Origin: DATJOJ01 sp035507035
GTDB lineage: Bacteria; Acidobacteriota; Terriglobia; Terriglobales; Acidobacteriaceae
DNA length: 64,000 bases
Assembly: GCA_035507035.1 (NCBI GenBank)
Contig: DATJOJ010000074.1
Location: 62,001 to 126,000, forward strand
Reading direction: 5' to 3'
Shown: positions 38,881-48,499 of the stretch, piece by piece
Numbering within the stretch: position 1 is the stretch's first letter
Layout of the letters: every line of letters starts with the position of its first letter
Program-made: the position numbers and the translations under genes
Notes under the pieces: generated by a model
Database searches by the model: none
The model's input: the letters and a program-made list of their open reading frames with translations, nothing else
Told to the model about the DNA's origin: nothing

Positions 38881-40884
38881 CTACTTTAACCTCGCTCCGA
38901 TTGGCACATCTTCGAGAAAGCTAGCCAGTACCGGCTTGCCGCCCTCGATCGATGCAGCGACGATCATGCCATTCGATTCGAGGCCACGCAGCTTGCGGGG
39001 AGCCAAGTTCGCAACGATGACAACCTTGCGGCCGATCAAAGTTTCTGGGGAGTACGCTTCGGCGATGCCAGCCACAAGTTGGCGGATTTCGGTGCCTATG
39101 TCAACTTCGAGGCGGAGAAGCTTGTCAGCGCCTTTGACTTTTTCGGCGACTTTGACTTGCCCCACACGCAGTTCGATCTTAGCGAAATCGTCGATGCTGA
39201 TCTTGCCATCTGAAATTGCTGCCGCCTGCGTGGCGGGCTTCGCAGCGTCGGGTTTCAATTCGGGCGGCTGAGTTGCGATAGTGGCAGTAGCAGCAGCGGT
39301 GGGTCGTCCCTGCTCTTCCATCTTCTGCATCCTTTCAACGGCGCTTTTGTCGGCACGGGGAAAGACGGGTTCGATGGCGCCGAGTTTCGTGCCCAAAGAT
39401 AAATGTCCCCAGCGCAATTTGGACAGATCGAACTTTCGAATATCGCCGAGGCCCATTTGCGCGAAAATCTTCGCGGTAGCGTCGGGGATTACAGGATGTG
39501 CGAGCACAGTGACGATGCGCAACGCTTCGGCGCTGGTATAAAGAACCGTTGCCAGTCGTGAGCGGCTCTCTTCATCGGTCTTTTCGCCCAAGGCCCAAGG
39601 TTCGTTCTCGACGATATATTTGTCGACTGCGGCGACCAGTCCCCATGCGAGTTCGAGCGCACGGGAGAATTGATATTGATCGAAGAGAGCAGAGCACTCG
39701 GAAATCACTTTGCGTGCCGCGTCGGCAATGGCGTCGTCGGTCGCGCGATGAGCGGCGGTTGGCGAAGGATAGGGAACTTCGCCGTGGAAATAGCGCTGGA
39801 TCATCGATAGCGTACGGCTGGCGAGATTACCAAGGCCGTTGGCGAGATCGGCGTTGTAGCGCTGGACAAGAGCGTCGAAGGAGAACGACCCATCCTGGCC
39901 AAAAACGATTTCACGAAGCAGGAAGTACCGGAGCGCATCGGTTCCGACGACATCCAAAATCGTTTCGGCGCGAACGATGTTGCCGCGCGATTTCGACATC
40001 TTATTTTCTTCGAAGAGGAGCCAGCCGTGAGCGACGATGCCTTTCGGCAGCGGAAGGCCTGCAGCCATTAGGAATGCCGGCCAGTACACGCAATGGAAGC
40101 GGACAATTTCTTTGCCGATCATGTGAACGTCGGCAGGCCAGAATTTTTCGTAGAGCCTGGTGTCGTCCGATCCGTAGCCGAGTGCGGTGATGTAGTTGGA
40201 GAGAGCGTCCATCCAGACGTAGATCACGTGCTTGGGATCGTCAGGAACAGGAATGCCCCAGGAGAAAGTGCTGCGGCTGACGGAAAGATCGCGCAAGCCG
40301 GAGCGCACGAAGGAAATGACTTCGTTGCGGCGCGTCTCGGGACGAATGAAATCGGGCTGACTCTCGTAGAGATCCAGGAGGCTATCTTGAAATGCGGAGA
40401 GCTTGAAAAAATAATTTTCCTCGTGGACCGTTTCTGTGGGACGGCCGCATTGCGGGCAGGGATCGCCGGGCTTGGCGGAATCGACATAGAGCTCGTCGGA
40501 AACGCAATACTGGCCAGTGTAGGTTCCCTTATAGATGTAGCCGTTGTCGCGAATTTTGCGCCAGAGAGCCTGCACGCCGCGCTTATGGCGGTCGGAGGTA
40601 GTGCGAATGAAATCGTCGTAGGTGAGACCCATGCGGTCCCAGAGGGCGCGGAACTCGGCGGAAACTTCATCCGTGAGTTGCTGGGGAGATTTTTTCGCGG
40701 CGAGGGCGCTGCGCTCGATCTTCTGGCCGTGCTCGTCGGTTCCGGTGAGAAAAAAAGTATCGACGCCGAGCATGCGCTGGCGGCGCGCGATGGCGTCGCA
40801 GGCGATGGTGGTGTACGCGGTGCCGATGTGCGGCCGCGCATTGACGTAATAGATCGGGGTCGTGATGTAGAACTTCTGGGTCAT
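38881..40884 (-). CDS. metG: Methionyl-tRNA synthetase
   Basis: Class I synthetase that charges tRNA-Met. The HIGH-type motif is in YYVNARPHIGTAYTTIACDA, the DEHG region in FFLTGTDEHGQKIERSALAA, and the KMSKS loop in EENKMSKSRGNIVRAETILD. A single Cys pair (DPCPQCGRPTETVHEENYFF) marks the zinc knuckle. The C-terminus is an EMAPII/Trbp111 tRNA-binding domain (IELRVGQVKVAEKVKGADKL, then VIVANLAPRKLRGLESNGMI). 667 residues is normal for this fused form. Its start is 25 bp from the end of larC, so the two may be co-transcribed. Confidence 0.97.
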   Translation of the reverse strand: MTQKFYITTPIYYVNARPHIGTAYTTIACDAIARRQRMLGVDTFFLTGTDEHGQKIERSALAAKKSPQQLTDEVSAEFRALWDRMGLTYDDFIRTTSDRHKRGVQALWRKIRDNGYIYKGTYTGQYCVSDELYVDSAKPGDPCPQCGRPTETVHEENYFFKLSAFQDSLLDLYESQPDFIRPETRRNEVISFVRSGLRDLSVSRSTFSWGIPVPDDPKHVIYVWMDALSNYITALGYGSDDTRLYEKFWPADVHMIGKEIVRFHCVYWPAFLMAAGLPLPKGIVAHGWLLFEENKMSKSRGNIVRAETILDVVGTDALRYFLLREIVFGQDGSFSFDALVQRYNADLANGLGNLASRTLSMIQRYFHGEVPYPSPTAAHRATDDAIADAARKVISECSALFDQYQFSRALELAWGLVAAVDKYIVENEPWALGEKTDEESRSRLATVLYTSAEALRIVTVLAHPVIPDATAKIFAQMGLGDIRKFDLSKLRWGHLSLGTKLGAIEPVFPRADKSAVERMQKMEEQGRPTAAATATIATQPPELKPDAAKPATQAAAISDGKISIDDFAKIELRVGQVKVAEKVKGADKLLRLEVDIGTEIRQLVAGIAEAYSPETLIGRKVVIVANLAPRKLRGLESNGMIVAASIEGGKPVLASFLEDVPIGARLK

Positions 40885-40909
40885 GTGCTGAGATATATTT
40901 TCTTGTTAA

Positions 40910-42253
40910 TTATGATCGCCGAGAACCGCTTAGATATTTTTGCATGGCTTCTTGCATTACGGTTTTCAGCGGGACGCGGCAGTCCGCGGCGATGCGTCGG
41001 CAATCTTCATATTCCGGCGCGTAATTGGTAATGGTGCCGTTCATGCTGGCGATCTTCATGCGCACATCGCCCCATTGTGTCGAAACTGTGACCCACTTTC
41101 TCGCGAGGGTTTGGCGGTGCTCCTCGCGCTGCCGCACGCCCAAGGTTGTGGTTTCGGCAAAAATGATTTGTGACAACTGCGGCGCGTCCTGGGGATGGCA
41201 AAGGACGGTTAACAGCAAGCCTGGGCGATTCTTCTTCATTTGTACGGGCATGGCGAACGCGTCGAGCGCGCCGGCTTCCAGCAGGCGATCCATTACGTAG
41301 CCGAAGACTTGAGGATTGAGATCGTCGAGGTTGGCTTCGATGACGGTGATCGTCTCAGCGGCCACCTTGCCGCTTGCTGTGGCTGATTCGCCGATGGTAA
41401 GACGTGCGACGTTGGCGTGCCCGGGGAAATCGCGGGTGCCGGCGCCGTAGCCGGTGTGCTCGACGGTCATCTGCGGAAATGCTGAGAACCGCCGGGCCAG
41501 CGTCTTCACGATGGCTGCGCCAGTGGGTGTGACCAGTTCGGCCTGAATTCCCGATGAGTAAATGGGGGCGTCTTTGAGAAGCTCCAGCGTCGCAGGCGCG
41601 GGGACGGGAAGAGTTCCGTGGGCGCAGGTGACGGTGCCGCCGCCGACATTCAAGGGGGAGCAGATAATTTCATCAACGTTGAGTGCATGCGCCCCGACGG
41701 CGGCGCAAACGATGTCGACCATGGCGTCGACGGCGCCGACTTCGTGGAAATGCACGCTCTCGATATCGGTGGAATGAATTTTCGCTTCGGCTGCACCCAA
41801 GGCCTCGAAGATGGCGATCGCGTTGGCCTTTGCGGGGTCCGCAATCGGGGATTTGAGGATGATCTCGCGAATCTCGCTGAGATGGCGGCCGGGGTGATCG
41901 TGATTTTCATCGTCGTGCGACGGCGAGGCGCCATAGTTGTGCTCGAGCAATTCGACTGGGGCGTGGCGATGATCGTGAGAGCCATGAGCGGGTTGATGCT
42001 TCTGCTCATGGCGCTCGGAGCGCTGCTTCCAGTATTCCTCGCGAGGGAGGTCCTTTTCACCATGCGAATAAACGTCGACCTTGAGGGCGCTGATGCCACT
42101 GCGCTCGACCCGCGAGACCTCAAGACGAGCACCGATGTTCAACGCCGCGACAGTTTCCTCGAGCAGCTGCGGGGACACGCCGGCGTCGAGCAAAGCGCCG
42201 AGAAACATGTCGCCGCTGATACCAGAAAAACAATCGAGGTAGGCAATGCGCAT
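40910..42253 (-). CDS. larC: Nickel pincer cofactor biosynthesis protein LarC
   Basis: The 447-residue protein matches LarC (formerly DUF111): start MRIAYLDCFSGISGDMFLGA, a His-rich nickel-binding stretch (HGSHDHRHAPVELLEHNYGA), then SVHFHEVGAVDAMVDIVCAA, and a C-terminal half with TVIEANLDDLNPQVFGYVMD. LarC inserts nickel into the pyridinium-3,5-bisthiocarboxylate cofactor of lactate racemase and related enzymes. In Lactobacillus plantarum larC needs a programmed frameshift; here it is one continuous frame. No larA, larB or larE is in the window. Confidence 0.93.
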   Translation of the reverse strand: MRIAYLDCFSGISGDMFLGALLDAGVSPQLLEETVAALNIGARLEVSRVERSGISALKVDVYSHGEKDLPREEYWKQRSERHEQKHQPAHGSHDHRHAPVELLEHNYGASPSHDDENHDHPGRHLSEIREIILKSPIADPAKANAIAIFEALGAAEAKIHSTDIESVHFHEVGAVDAMVDIVCAAVGAHALNVDEIICSPLNVGGGTVTCAHGTLPVPAPATLELLKDAPIYSSGIQAELVTPTGAAIVKTLARRFSAFPQMTVEHTGYGAGTRDFPGHANVARLTIGESATASGKVAAETITVIEANLDDLNPQVFGYVMDRLLEAGALDAFAMPVQMKKNRPGLLLTVLCHPQDAPQLSQIIFAETTTLGVRQREEHRQTLARKWVTVSTQWGDVRMKIASMNGTITNYAPEYEDCRRIAADCRVPLKTVMQEAMQKYLSGSRRS

Positions 42254-42259
42254 AGGAAC

Positions 42260-42405
42260 CGTGGTTGGTCCTTGGTCTTTGGCCCTTGGTCGTGCGTGCT
42301 TGGCCTGAAGCGGAGGCTAAATGGGCTGTGGTTCGCCGAAAGCAAATCACTTGCAGCCAAGGACCGACGACCAACGACGAATTACCAAGGACTTGTTTTC
42401 ATCAT
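42260..42405. repeat. GGTCCTTGGTC/GACCAACGAC inverted repeat
   Basis: TTGGTCCTTGGTCTTTGGCC (42265 on) is answered by AAGGACCGACGACCAACGAC (42358 on), so the RNA could fold into a long imperfect hairpin. The same word family appears near 38820, 53540-53635 and 54745-54815. Confidence 0.55.
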
Positions 42406-42490
42406 AGGGAAGGCAAGAATTGGCGTCAAACCTCTGCGGAATCGATAGTCTGCTAAAATCGCAGTTCTCACCAAGGCTTTCGAGGGACCT

Positions 42491-44494
42491 GTGTATCGTC
42501 ATCTGGAAGATCGGCTTGGCCAGCGCGTGCGCGAATTTTTGCAGCGCACGTATGGGTTGGATCTGCCAAAAATCGTGATCGAACAGCCGCCGAGCGTGGA
42601 GTTTGGGGAATACGCGCTGCCGCTGGCGTTTGAGCTGGCCAAAAAGCTGCGCAAAGCGCCGCGAAAGATTGCGGAAGAAATTGTTGGCGGGATCGGGACG
42701 ATTGAAGGATTCGAGAAGTTGGAGTTGGCGGGCGCGGGGTACATCAATGCGCGGTTAAGACGCGATGAGTTGGCGGCAGCGTTGGCGGCAGACGAGCGGC
42801 CAAGCGGCAAAGTTCCTTCAGGCAAAGTTTTAGTCGAGCACACCAGCATCAATCCCAATAAGGCTGCTCACATCGGACACCTGCGGAATGCAATCTTGGG
42901 GGATACGTTTGTGCGGCTGCTGCGATTCGCGGACAGGGAAGTGGATGTGCAGAATTACATCGACAACACAGGCGTGCAGGTGGCGGATGTGATTGTTGGA
43001 TTTCTGCATCTGGAGAGAAAATCTCGAGGCGAGATCGAAGAACTGACTCGACGGCCGCGGTTTGATTACTACTGCTGGGATTTGTACGCGCGAGTTTCGC
43101 AGTGGTACGAGCAGGACAAAAAGAACCTGCAGGCGCGTCACGAAGCGTTGCATGCGATTGAACAGGGTGGGAATGAGACGGCTGCGATCGCGGATTTGAT
43201 TTCGGTTGCGGTGCTGCGGCGGCATCTGGAGACGATGGACAGGTTGGACATTGAGTATGATTTTCTGCCCCGCGAGAGCGAGATTCTGCACCTGCATTTC
43301 TGGGAAACAGCATTCACCATGCTGAAAAAGAGGGTTTTGTTCCTGGAGACAACGGGAAAGAACAAAGGCTGCTGGGTGATGCGAAGGGCGGCGGCAGGCG
43401 AGAAGAGCCTAGATGAGGTTCTCACTTCCGTCGGTACGGATTCGAATTACTTGAATTACGTTTCCGAGGAAAATCAGAAGGTTATCGTGCGGTCGAATGG
43501 GACGGTTGGATACGTCGGAAAGGACATCGCCTATCATCTTTGGAAGTTCGGGTTGCTAGGGAGAGATTTCGGCTATCGCAAGTTCTATCGGTATCCCAAT
43601 CAGCATGAGTGTTGGGTTTCTGCGACTGAGGGAGAGCCGGAGCATCCGCATTTTGGGGATGTTGCAGAAATTTACAACGTAATCGATGCGCGACAAGCCG
43701 AGGCGCAAAATACCGTCATCGAGGCGCTACGAGAGCTGGGCTATACGCAGCAAGCGGATCACTACACGCATTTTTCATATGAGATGGTCGCGTTGACTCC
43801 GCGCTGCGCAGCTGAACTGGGCTACGAACTTTCCGAAGAAGACAAAACGCGGCCGTTCATTGAAGTTTCCGGACGCAAAGGATTTGGAGTGAAGGCGGAC
43901 GATCTGATCGATAGGCTGATCGCGTCGGCGAAGAAAGAAGTGGATGCTCGGCATCCGGAACTGAGTGATGGGGAACGGACCACGATCGCCACGCAGATCG
44001 CGGTGGGCGCGCTACGTTACTTCATGCTGAAGTTTACGAAGTCTTCGCTGATTGCGTTTGACTTCAAAGAAGCGCTAAGTTTCGAAGGTGAAACTGGACC
44101 GTACGCGCAGTATGCAGTGGTGCGAGCGACGAATATCTTCAGGAAAGGCGGAATCGATCCGGAGGCGTTTTGTCATCAGTTGAGCATTTCTCCGAGCGAA
44201 TACGCCAAGTTTCTAAGCGGCGCGGATGCGAATGACATTTGGGAGCTCTGGCTGACTGCGGCGAAGACCTCATACGTGGTGAACCAATGCATCGCGACGA
44301 CGGAGCCGGCATATCTGGCCAAACATGTGTTTCAACTGGCGCAGGGCTTCAATACGTTCTATCACCGCTACCCCATTTTGAACGAAGCGGATGAGAACCG
44401 AAAGAAATTCCTGCTGGCGACGGCTGCGATAGTGCGGCGGGAACTGATCCGAGCGCTCGCGGTGATGGGGATCAGCGTTCCCCCCGTCATGTGA
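42491..44494 (+). CDS. argS: Arginyl-tRNA synthetase
   Basis: Class I synthetase for tRNA-Arg. The N-terminal ArgRS additional domain is at residues 1-90, the HIGH motif is in NPNKAAHIGHLRNAILGDTF, the catalytic core continues through VGYVGKDIAYHLWKFGLLGR, and the C-terminal anticodon-binding DALR domain is the last 120 residues (GETGPYAQYAVVRATNIFRK, RYPILNEADENRKKFLLATA). The KMSKS site is degenerate (GRKGFGVKADDL), as in many ArgRS. The GTG start at 42491 is preceded by GAGGGA. It is divergent from larC and metG. Confidence 0.96.
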   Translation: MYRHLEDRLGQRVREFLQRTYGLDLPKIVIEQPPSVEFGEYALPLAFELAKKLRKAPRKIAEEIVGGIGTIEGFEKLELAGAGYINARLRRDELAAALAADERPSGKVPSGKVLVEHTSINPNKAAHIGHLRNAILGDTFVRLLRFADREVDVQNYIDNTGVQVADVIVGFLHLERKSRGEIEELTRRPRFDYYCWDLYARVSQWYEQDKKNLQARHEALHAIEQGGNETAAIADLISVAVLRRHLETMDRLDIEYDFLPRESEILHLHFWETAFTMLKKRVLFLETTGKNKGCWVMRRAAAGEKSLDEVLTSVGTDSNYLNYVSEENQKVIVRSNGTVGYVGKDIAYHLWKFGLLGRDFGYRKFYRYPNQHECWVSATEGEPEHPHFGDVAEIYNVIDARQAEAQNTVIEALRELGYTQQADHYTHFSYEMVALTPRCAAELGYELSEEDKTRPFIEVSGRKGFGVKADDLIDRLIASAKKEVDARHPELSDGERTTIATQIAVGALRYFMLKFTKSSLIAFDFKEALSFEGETGPYAQYAVVRATNIFRKGGIDPEAFCHQLSISPSEYAKFLSGADANDIWELWLTAAKTSYVVNQCIATTEPAYLAKHVFQLAQGFNTFYHRYPILNEADENRKKFLLATAAIVRRELIRALAVMGISVPPVM

Positions 44495-44581
44495 GTTTCC
44501 CCAACATTTACGTACAAAACGGCGCGTTACTTTCGGAACTTCGGTAACTTCCGCATACCCGATAGAATTCGGGCCAGGGTT

Positions 44582-46093
44582 ATGCAAAAAATCGCCGTCC
44601 TCTACGACGCCAGCCAGGCGGTATTGTCTACGCTTGACCTTGACGAGGTGTTGCAGACGATCCTGGGAATCGCCCGGGATTACTTTCACCTGCAAAACGT
44701 CGCCATCATGCTGCTGGACAAGGATGCGGGCGAGCTCTATGTGCGGCGGCAGATTGGCTGGGATGAGGGCCAGGACAAGGCTCGGATCCCACTGGGCAGT
44801 GGAATCACCGGAACGGCGGCGCTCAAGAAGCGGCCGATATACTCGCCCGACGTCAGCAAGGATCCTCGCTACTTTGAATCGACGAAAACGACGCGTTCGG
44901 AATTAGCTGTGCCGCTGATGGTGCGGGACGAAGTTGTGGGCGTGCTCGATTGCCAAAGCGATAACCTCAATCATTTTGATGCGGAAACAACGGACCTGCT
45001 TACCCTGTTTTCCACACAGGCTTCCATGGCTTTGCAAAATGCAAGATTGCACCAACTGGAGCAGGAGCGCGCGTCGCAACTGGAGGCCATTAACGCCATC
45101 GCAAAGCAGATGACAGCGGTGCTTGACTTGAACGAACTGCTGTCGAAAGTATGCCTGTTGACGCAGGAAGCTTTCCAAGTAGCGCACGTCTCGGTGCTAG
45201 TGAAGGACGATGAAGATCTGGTGTTGCGAGCGAGCCATGGACGGCTGACGGCACGAACTGCCGTCGGAGGAAGATTGCCGATAGATTCCGGGTCATGGGG
45301 GCGTGCGCTTGGATCTGGCAACACAGTAACGGAAAATGACACGCGATCGCTGGAAAGCACGCTGCATGCGGAAACTGCCGCGAGCATGTACATTCCGCTG
45401 ATTTCGTTTGGGCAGCCGCTAGGAGTGATGGTGATCTCGAGCGACCGGCCGAAGGCATTCCACGTCAGTGATGAGCAACCGCTGGAGTCGGTGGCGGACA
45501 TCTGCGCGACCGCGATCCAGAATTCGCATTATGTCGAGCGGGTAAAACAGCTGGCGTATCTGGACGGGCTGACCGGGATCTTCAATCGGCGATTTTTCGA
45601 GATGAGGATTACGGAAGAAATCGAGCGTGCACGGCGCTTCGAAACCGGCCTGGGTGTCATCATGATTGACATCGACCAGTTCAAGCGGCTGAATGATGAA
45701 TTTGGACACCTGCTGGGCGATGAAGTGTTACGGCAGGTGTCGTCGATCCTGCACCGTCAACTGCGAAAAATCGATGTGGTTTGCCGGTACGGAGGGGAAG
45801 AATTCGCGATCCTGCTTCCGGAGACAAATTGCCAACACACATTGGGAGTGGCGGAGAAACTGCGGCGCATGGTGGAGGCCTGGCAATTTCCGGGAGTGCC
45901 TCGTCCGGTGACGATCAGCGCGGGAACGGCGAATTATCCGGAACATGGAACTACCAGAGATGAACTGGTGAGTGCGGGAGATGCCGGCCTTTATACCGCG
46001 AAACAGGGCGGGCGAAATCGAGTTTGCTTGGCGGCGGGAACCGAGCGCGAGGGTTCACGCCATAAATCAAGAGAGTTGGCCTGGCAAGAATAG
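44582..46093 (+). CDS. Double-GAF diguanylate cyclase
   Basis: Two GAF domains (residues about 15-155 and 175-325; GVLDCQSDNLNHFDAETTDL marks the first, PLGVMVISSDRPKAFHVSDE the second) precede a GGDEF domain. The active-site loop is CRYGGEEFAILLPETN, and the inhibitory RxxD site (RKID) lies the standard five residues before it, so the enzyme should make cyclic di-GMP and be product-inhibited. LAYLDGLTGIFNRRFFEMRI opens the domain. There is no membrane segment; it responds to a cytoplasmic ligand or redox signal of unknown kind. Confidence 0.93.
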   Translation: MQKIAVLYDASQAVLSTLDLDEVLQTILGIARDYFHLQNVAIMLLDKDAGELYVRRQIGWDEGQDKARIPLGSGITGTAALKKRPIYSPDVSKDPRYFESTKTTRSELAVPLMVRDEVVGVLDCQSDNLNHFDAETTDLLTLFSTQASMALQNARLHQLEQERASQLEAINAIAKQMTAVLDLNELLSKVCLLTQEAFQVAHVSVLVKDDEDLVLRASHGRLTARTAVGGRLPIDSGSWGRALGSGNTVTENDTRSLESTLHAETAASMYIPLISFGQPLGVMVISSDRPKAFHVSDEQPLESVADICATAIQNSHYVERVKQLAYLDGLTGIFNRRFFEMRITEEIERARRFETGLGVIMIDIDQFKRLNDEFGHLLGDEVLRQVSSILHRQLRKIDVVCRYGGEEFAILLPETNCQHTLGVAEKLRRMVEAWQFPGVPRPVTISAGTANYPEHGTTRDELVSAGDAGLYTAKQGGRNRVCLAAGTEREGSRHKSRELAWQE

Positions 46094-46096
46094 AGG

Positions 46097-47218
46097 TTAG
46101 AATTCGTTTTGCAGTTCCTGCAGTTCTTTCTGAAGCTCTTTCATCGTCTGACCCTGCTGATCGCGATATTGGCGTTGCATCTCCCGGATTTGTTTTTGAA
46201 GTTCTTCGCTTTGCTTGCGGGCCTCTTTGGCGCTCTTCTCCCAATCTTTTCCCAATTGCGCCATGCTGCGGCTGTAAGCTTCTTCCATCTGCGGTTTCAT
46301 GCGCGCGACTTCACACTGCAATTTGCTCATTGCCTCCCGAGTCGCGGCATCAATTTCGGGGGTGTCCAGACTCTCCCAATAGAGCTCGCCTTGTCTACGC
46401 TCCGGCAGGGTTAGGGTGATGGTCTGCTCTTTCTTATCGCGAAGGATGCTGATGGCAGCGGTGTTGCCCTTCCGGTTGCGCAGGAGGCGGGAAAAATCGC
46501 CGCTGTCGCTGATCGATTCACCGTTGATTTTGACGATGACGTCGCCGGCACGAAACCCGGCTTTGTCGGCGCGGCTGCCTTTTTCGACAGAGCGAACCAG
46601 GACGCCTTGGCCGTTCTTGGCACCGAAAAAATCACCAAGCTGGGAGGTCATATTTTCCACCATCAGGCCGCTGCGAGCGGAGGAGTGGACGACGACGATC
46701 GACATGGGCATGTCGATATCGGGGATGACGGGCATGGCCGGCATTTCGAAGTGGAAGTCGTTGGGACTTGAGCCGACGGTATAGCCATAGCCGTAACCAC
46801 TTTTGCGATCGCCGAGTTGCACTTTGACGGTCATGGGCTGGCCGTTGCGGCTGATTCCGAGAGTGACCACTCTACCGGGGGGCGTTTCGCGAATCATGCG
46901 GCGGAGTTGCTCCACGCTCTCGACCTCGGTCCCGTTCAGGGTCAGGATGACGTCTTGCTCTTTGAGGCCGGCTTTGCCGGCGGGGGCGTCTTGGTCGACC
47001 ATGGTGATCTCAACGCCGCGTTCTTCTTTCAAATGAAGAGTGGACAAGCGATCGGGAGTGATGTCACGCGTATCGACACCGAGATAAGGTGTGCCGCCAC
47101 TATCGTCGCTGGAGAAGCCGAAGTTGTCACCATTGACATTGAGAGTGAGATTGTCGGCGCTGGCCCCGGCAGCCAGGAACGGCAGGATGATAGCGATGGT
47201 TAGTAGCGTTATTTTCAT
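46097..47218 (-). CDS. Exported PDZ-domain protein
   Basis: The 373-residue protein has a signal peptide (MKITLLTIAIILPFLAAGAS) and two PDZ domains (GVEITMVDQDAPAGKAGLKE with VILTLNGTEVESVEQLRRMI; GVLVRSVEKGSRADKAGFRA with VIVKINGESISDSGDFSRLL). No protease triad is seen. The last 90 residues are a charged coiled coil (YSRSMAQLGKDWEKSAKEAR...), so it may oligomerise. It is the last gene of the second ECF sigma module and probably assists its envelope function. Confidence 0.87.
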   Translation of the reverse strand: MKITLLTIAIILPFLAAGASADNLTLNVNGDNFGFSSDDSGGTPYLGVDTRDITPDRLSTLHLKEERGVEITMVDQDAPAGKAGLKEQDVILTLNGTEVESVEQLRRMIRETPPGRVVTLGISRNGQPMTVKVQLGDRKSGYGYGYTVGSSPNDFHFEMPAMPVIPDIDMPMSIVVVHSSARSGLMVENMTSQLGDFFGAKNGQGVLVRSVEKGSRADKAGFRAGDVIVKINGESISDSGDFSRLLRNRKGNTAAISILRDKKEQTITLTLPERRQGELYWESLDTPEIDAATREAMSKLQCEVARMKPQMEEAYSRSMAQLGKDWEKSAKEARKQSEELQKQIREMQRQYRDQQGQTMKELQKELQELQNEF

Positions 47219-47232
47219 AGCATTCCTCCCCG

Positions 47233-48420
47233 TTAGTGGCTGCGGCGAAACGAAATATCGCCGGTGGTGGTCTGGACTTTGAGCACGGGACCGCCGCCGT
47301 TCAGATTGCCTTCTGCGGTCACAGTCTTTGGACCATAATCGCCGCCCTCGCTGCTGACTTTGATTTCAGAAAAATCGGAGTTGATGCGATGGCCGTTGGC
47401 GACCTCGATCGAAGCCCGGATGTTCATATTTACGTTGGGGGCGAGATAAACCACGATATCGCCCGCGGAGGTTTCCAGGGTGGAGTCGTTGTGCTCGCCG
47501 CGCGAAGGAATAAATTTCACCGCGATGCTGCCCGCGCCGGTTTCGGCGCGAGCCGAGGGAACGCCCATGAGCTCAATGGTGCCGCCACCGGTTTCGGCGC
47601 GGACCGGACCTTTCGCGGAAGTTAAACGGATGCTGCCACCGCCAGTGGAAATTTCAGCGGAACCACCGATATCGCCGAGTTCAATGCTGCCACCGCCAGT
47701 TTCCGCCTTCACCCCGCCCGCGCAATGCTCGACGCGGATGCTTCCGCCGCCGGTTTCGAGTTCTGCGCCCTGCATTCCGGAGATGACTTCGACACTGCCG
47801 CCACCGCTCTCAGCGATGATCTTGCCTTTGGCGGATTCGACGCGAATGGAGCCGCCACCGGTGTGCAGGCTGACGTCAGACGACGCGTTGCCGACATCGA
47901 TTCCGCCACCGCCGGTCTCGGCGTAAATGGAGCCGCCGATGTCGTCGAGGCGAACGTTGCCGCCGCCGCTTTGTGCGTTGACGCGGCCGGAGACAGCGGT
48001 GGTGGTCACATTGCCGCCGTCAGTTTCAATCTTTACTTCGTCCATTTCGCGGGGAACCGAGATGGTGAAATCGCCAGAGAAGCGATGCGGTCGTCCGCCT
48101 TCCCAATCGCCCACGATCCAGGCAGTGTCGCCGCGGACGTAAGCAGAGATTTTGTAATTCTCGAACTCACGGCGGGCCTTCGACTCTGAGGAACTGTAGG
48201 AGTGATTGCGAATGGTGTACGTGATGCCCTGTTGCGAACCGCCTTCGACGCGAACCGACCCGATATCGATTTTCACTCTGAGATTTCTTGCAACTCCGAG
48301 GTTGCCAGTGATTTCCTGGCTCCAATTTCCGTCGTCACCATAAATGCGACCCTGCTGGGCCAGAGCTGCCGCTGGCAGAATCACCAGCAGAACGGCAGCG
48401 AATTTAAAAGCTCTTTTCAA
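47233..48420 (-). CDS. DUF4097 beta-helix protein with 18-residue GGG repeats
   Basis: The TTG at 48420 (AAAGGTGG upstream) is the best start: it puts the signal peptide (LKRAFKFAAVLLVILPAAAL) at the N-terminus. From about residue 110 the protein is an array of nine or ten tandem 18-residue rungs with the core ETGGGSIxVxxxxGx (for example IYAETGGGGIDVGNASSD, AELETGGGSIRVEHCAGG, VKAETGGGSIELGDIGGS). At DNA level the repeats give a minisatellite-like ACCGGTGGCGG pattern on the plus strand. It is a DUF4097 right-handed beta-helix, exported, related to the protein at 17530, and part of an ECF sigma module. Confidence 0.85.
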   Translation of the reverse strand: MKRAFKFAAVLLVILPAAALAQQGRIYGDDGNWSQEITGNLGVARNLRVKIDIGSVRVEGGSQQGITYTIRNHSYSSSESKARREFENYKISAYVRGDTAWIVGDWEGGRPHRFSGDFTISVPREMDEVKIETDGGNVTTTAVSGRVNAQSGGGNVRLDDIGGSIYAETGGGGIDVGNASSDVSLHTGGGSIRVESAKGKIIAESGGGSVEVISGMQGAELETGGGSIRVEHCAGGVKAETGGGSIELGDIGGSAEISTGGGSIRLTSAKGPVRAETGGGTIELMGVPSARAETGAGSIAVKFIPSRGEHNDSTLETSAGDIVVYLAPNVNMNIRASIEVANGHRINSDFSEIKVSSEGGDYGPKTVTAEGNLNGGGPVLKVQTTTGDISFRRSH

Positions 48421-48499
48421 AATTCCACCTTTCTCTCTCAACCCTCGACCTTCTTCTATCGGTGCGAGCGAGACGCTCGCACCCACACTAAAACAGGTT

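Noticed and set aside
42491..44494. Missing KMSKS in argS as sign of decay
   Set aside because: Many functional ArgRS have a degenerate KMSKS loop; the rest of the protein is complete.
47480..48000. CRISPR-like spacing in the ACCGGTGGCGG pattern
   Set aside because: The 54-bp period is the coding repeat of the DUF4097 beta-helix, with no spacer diversity typical of CRISPR.
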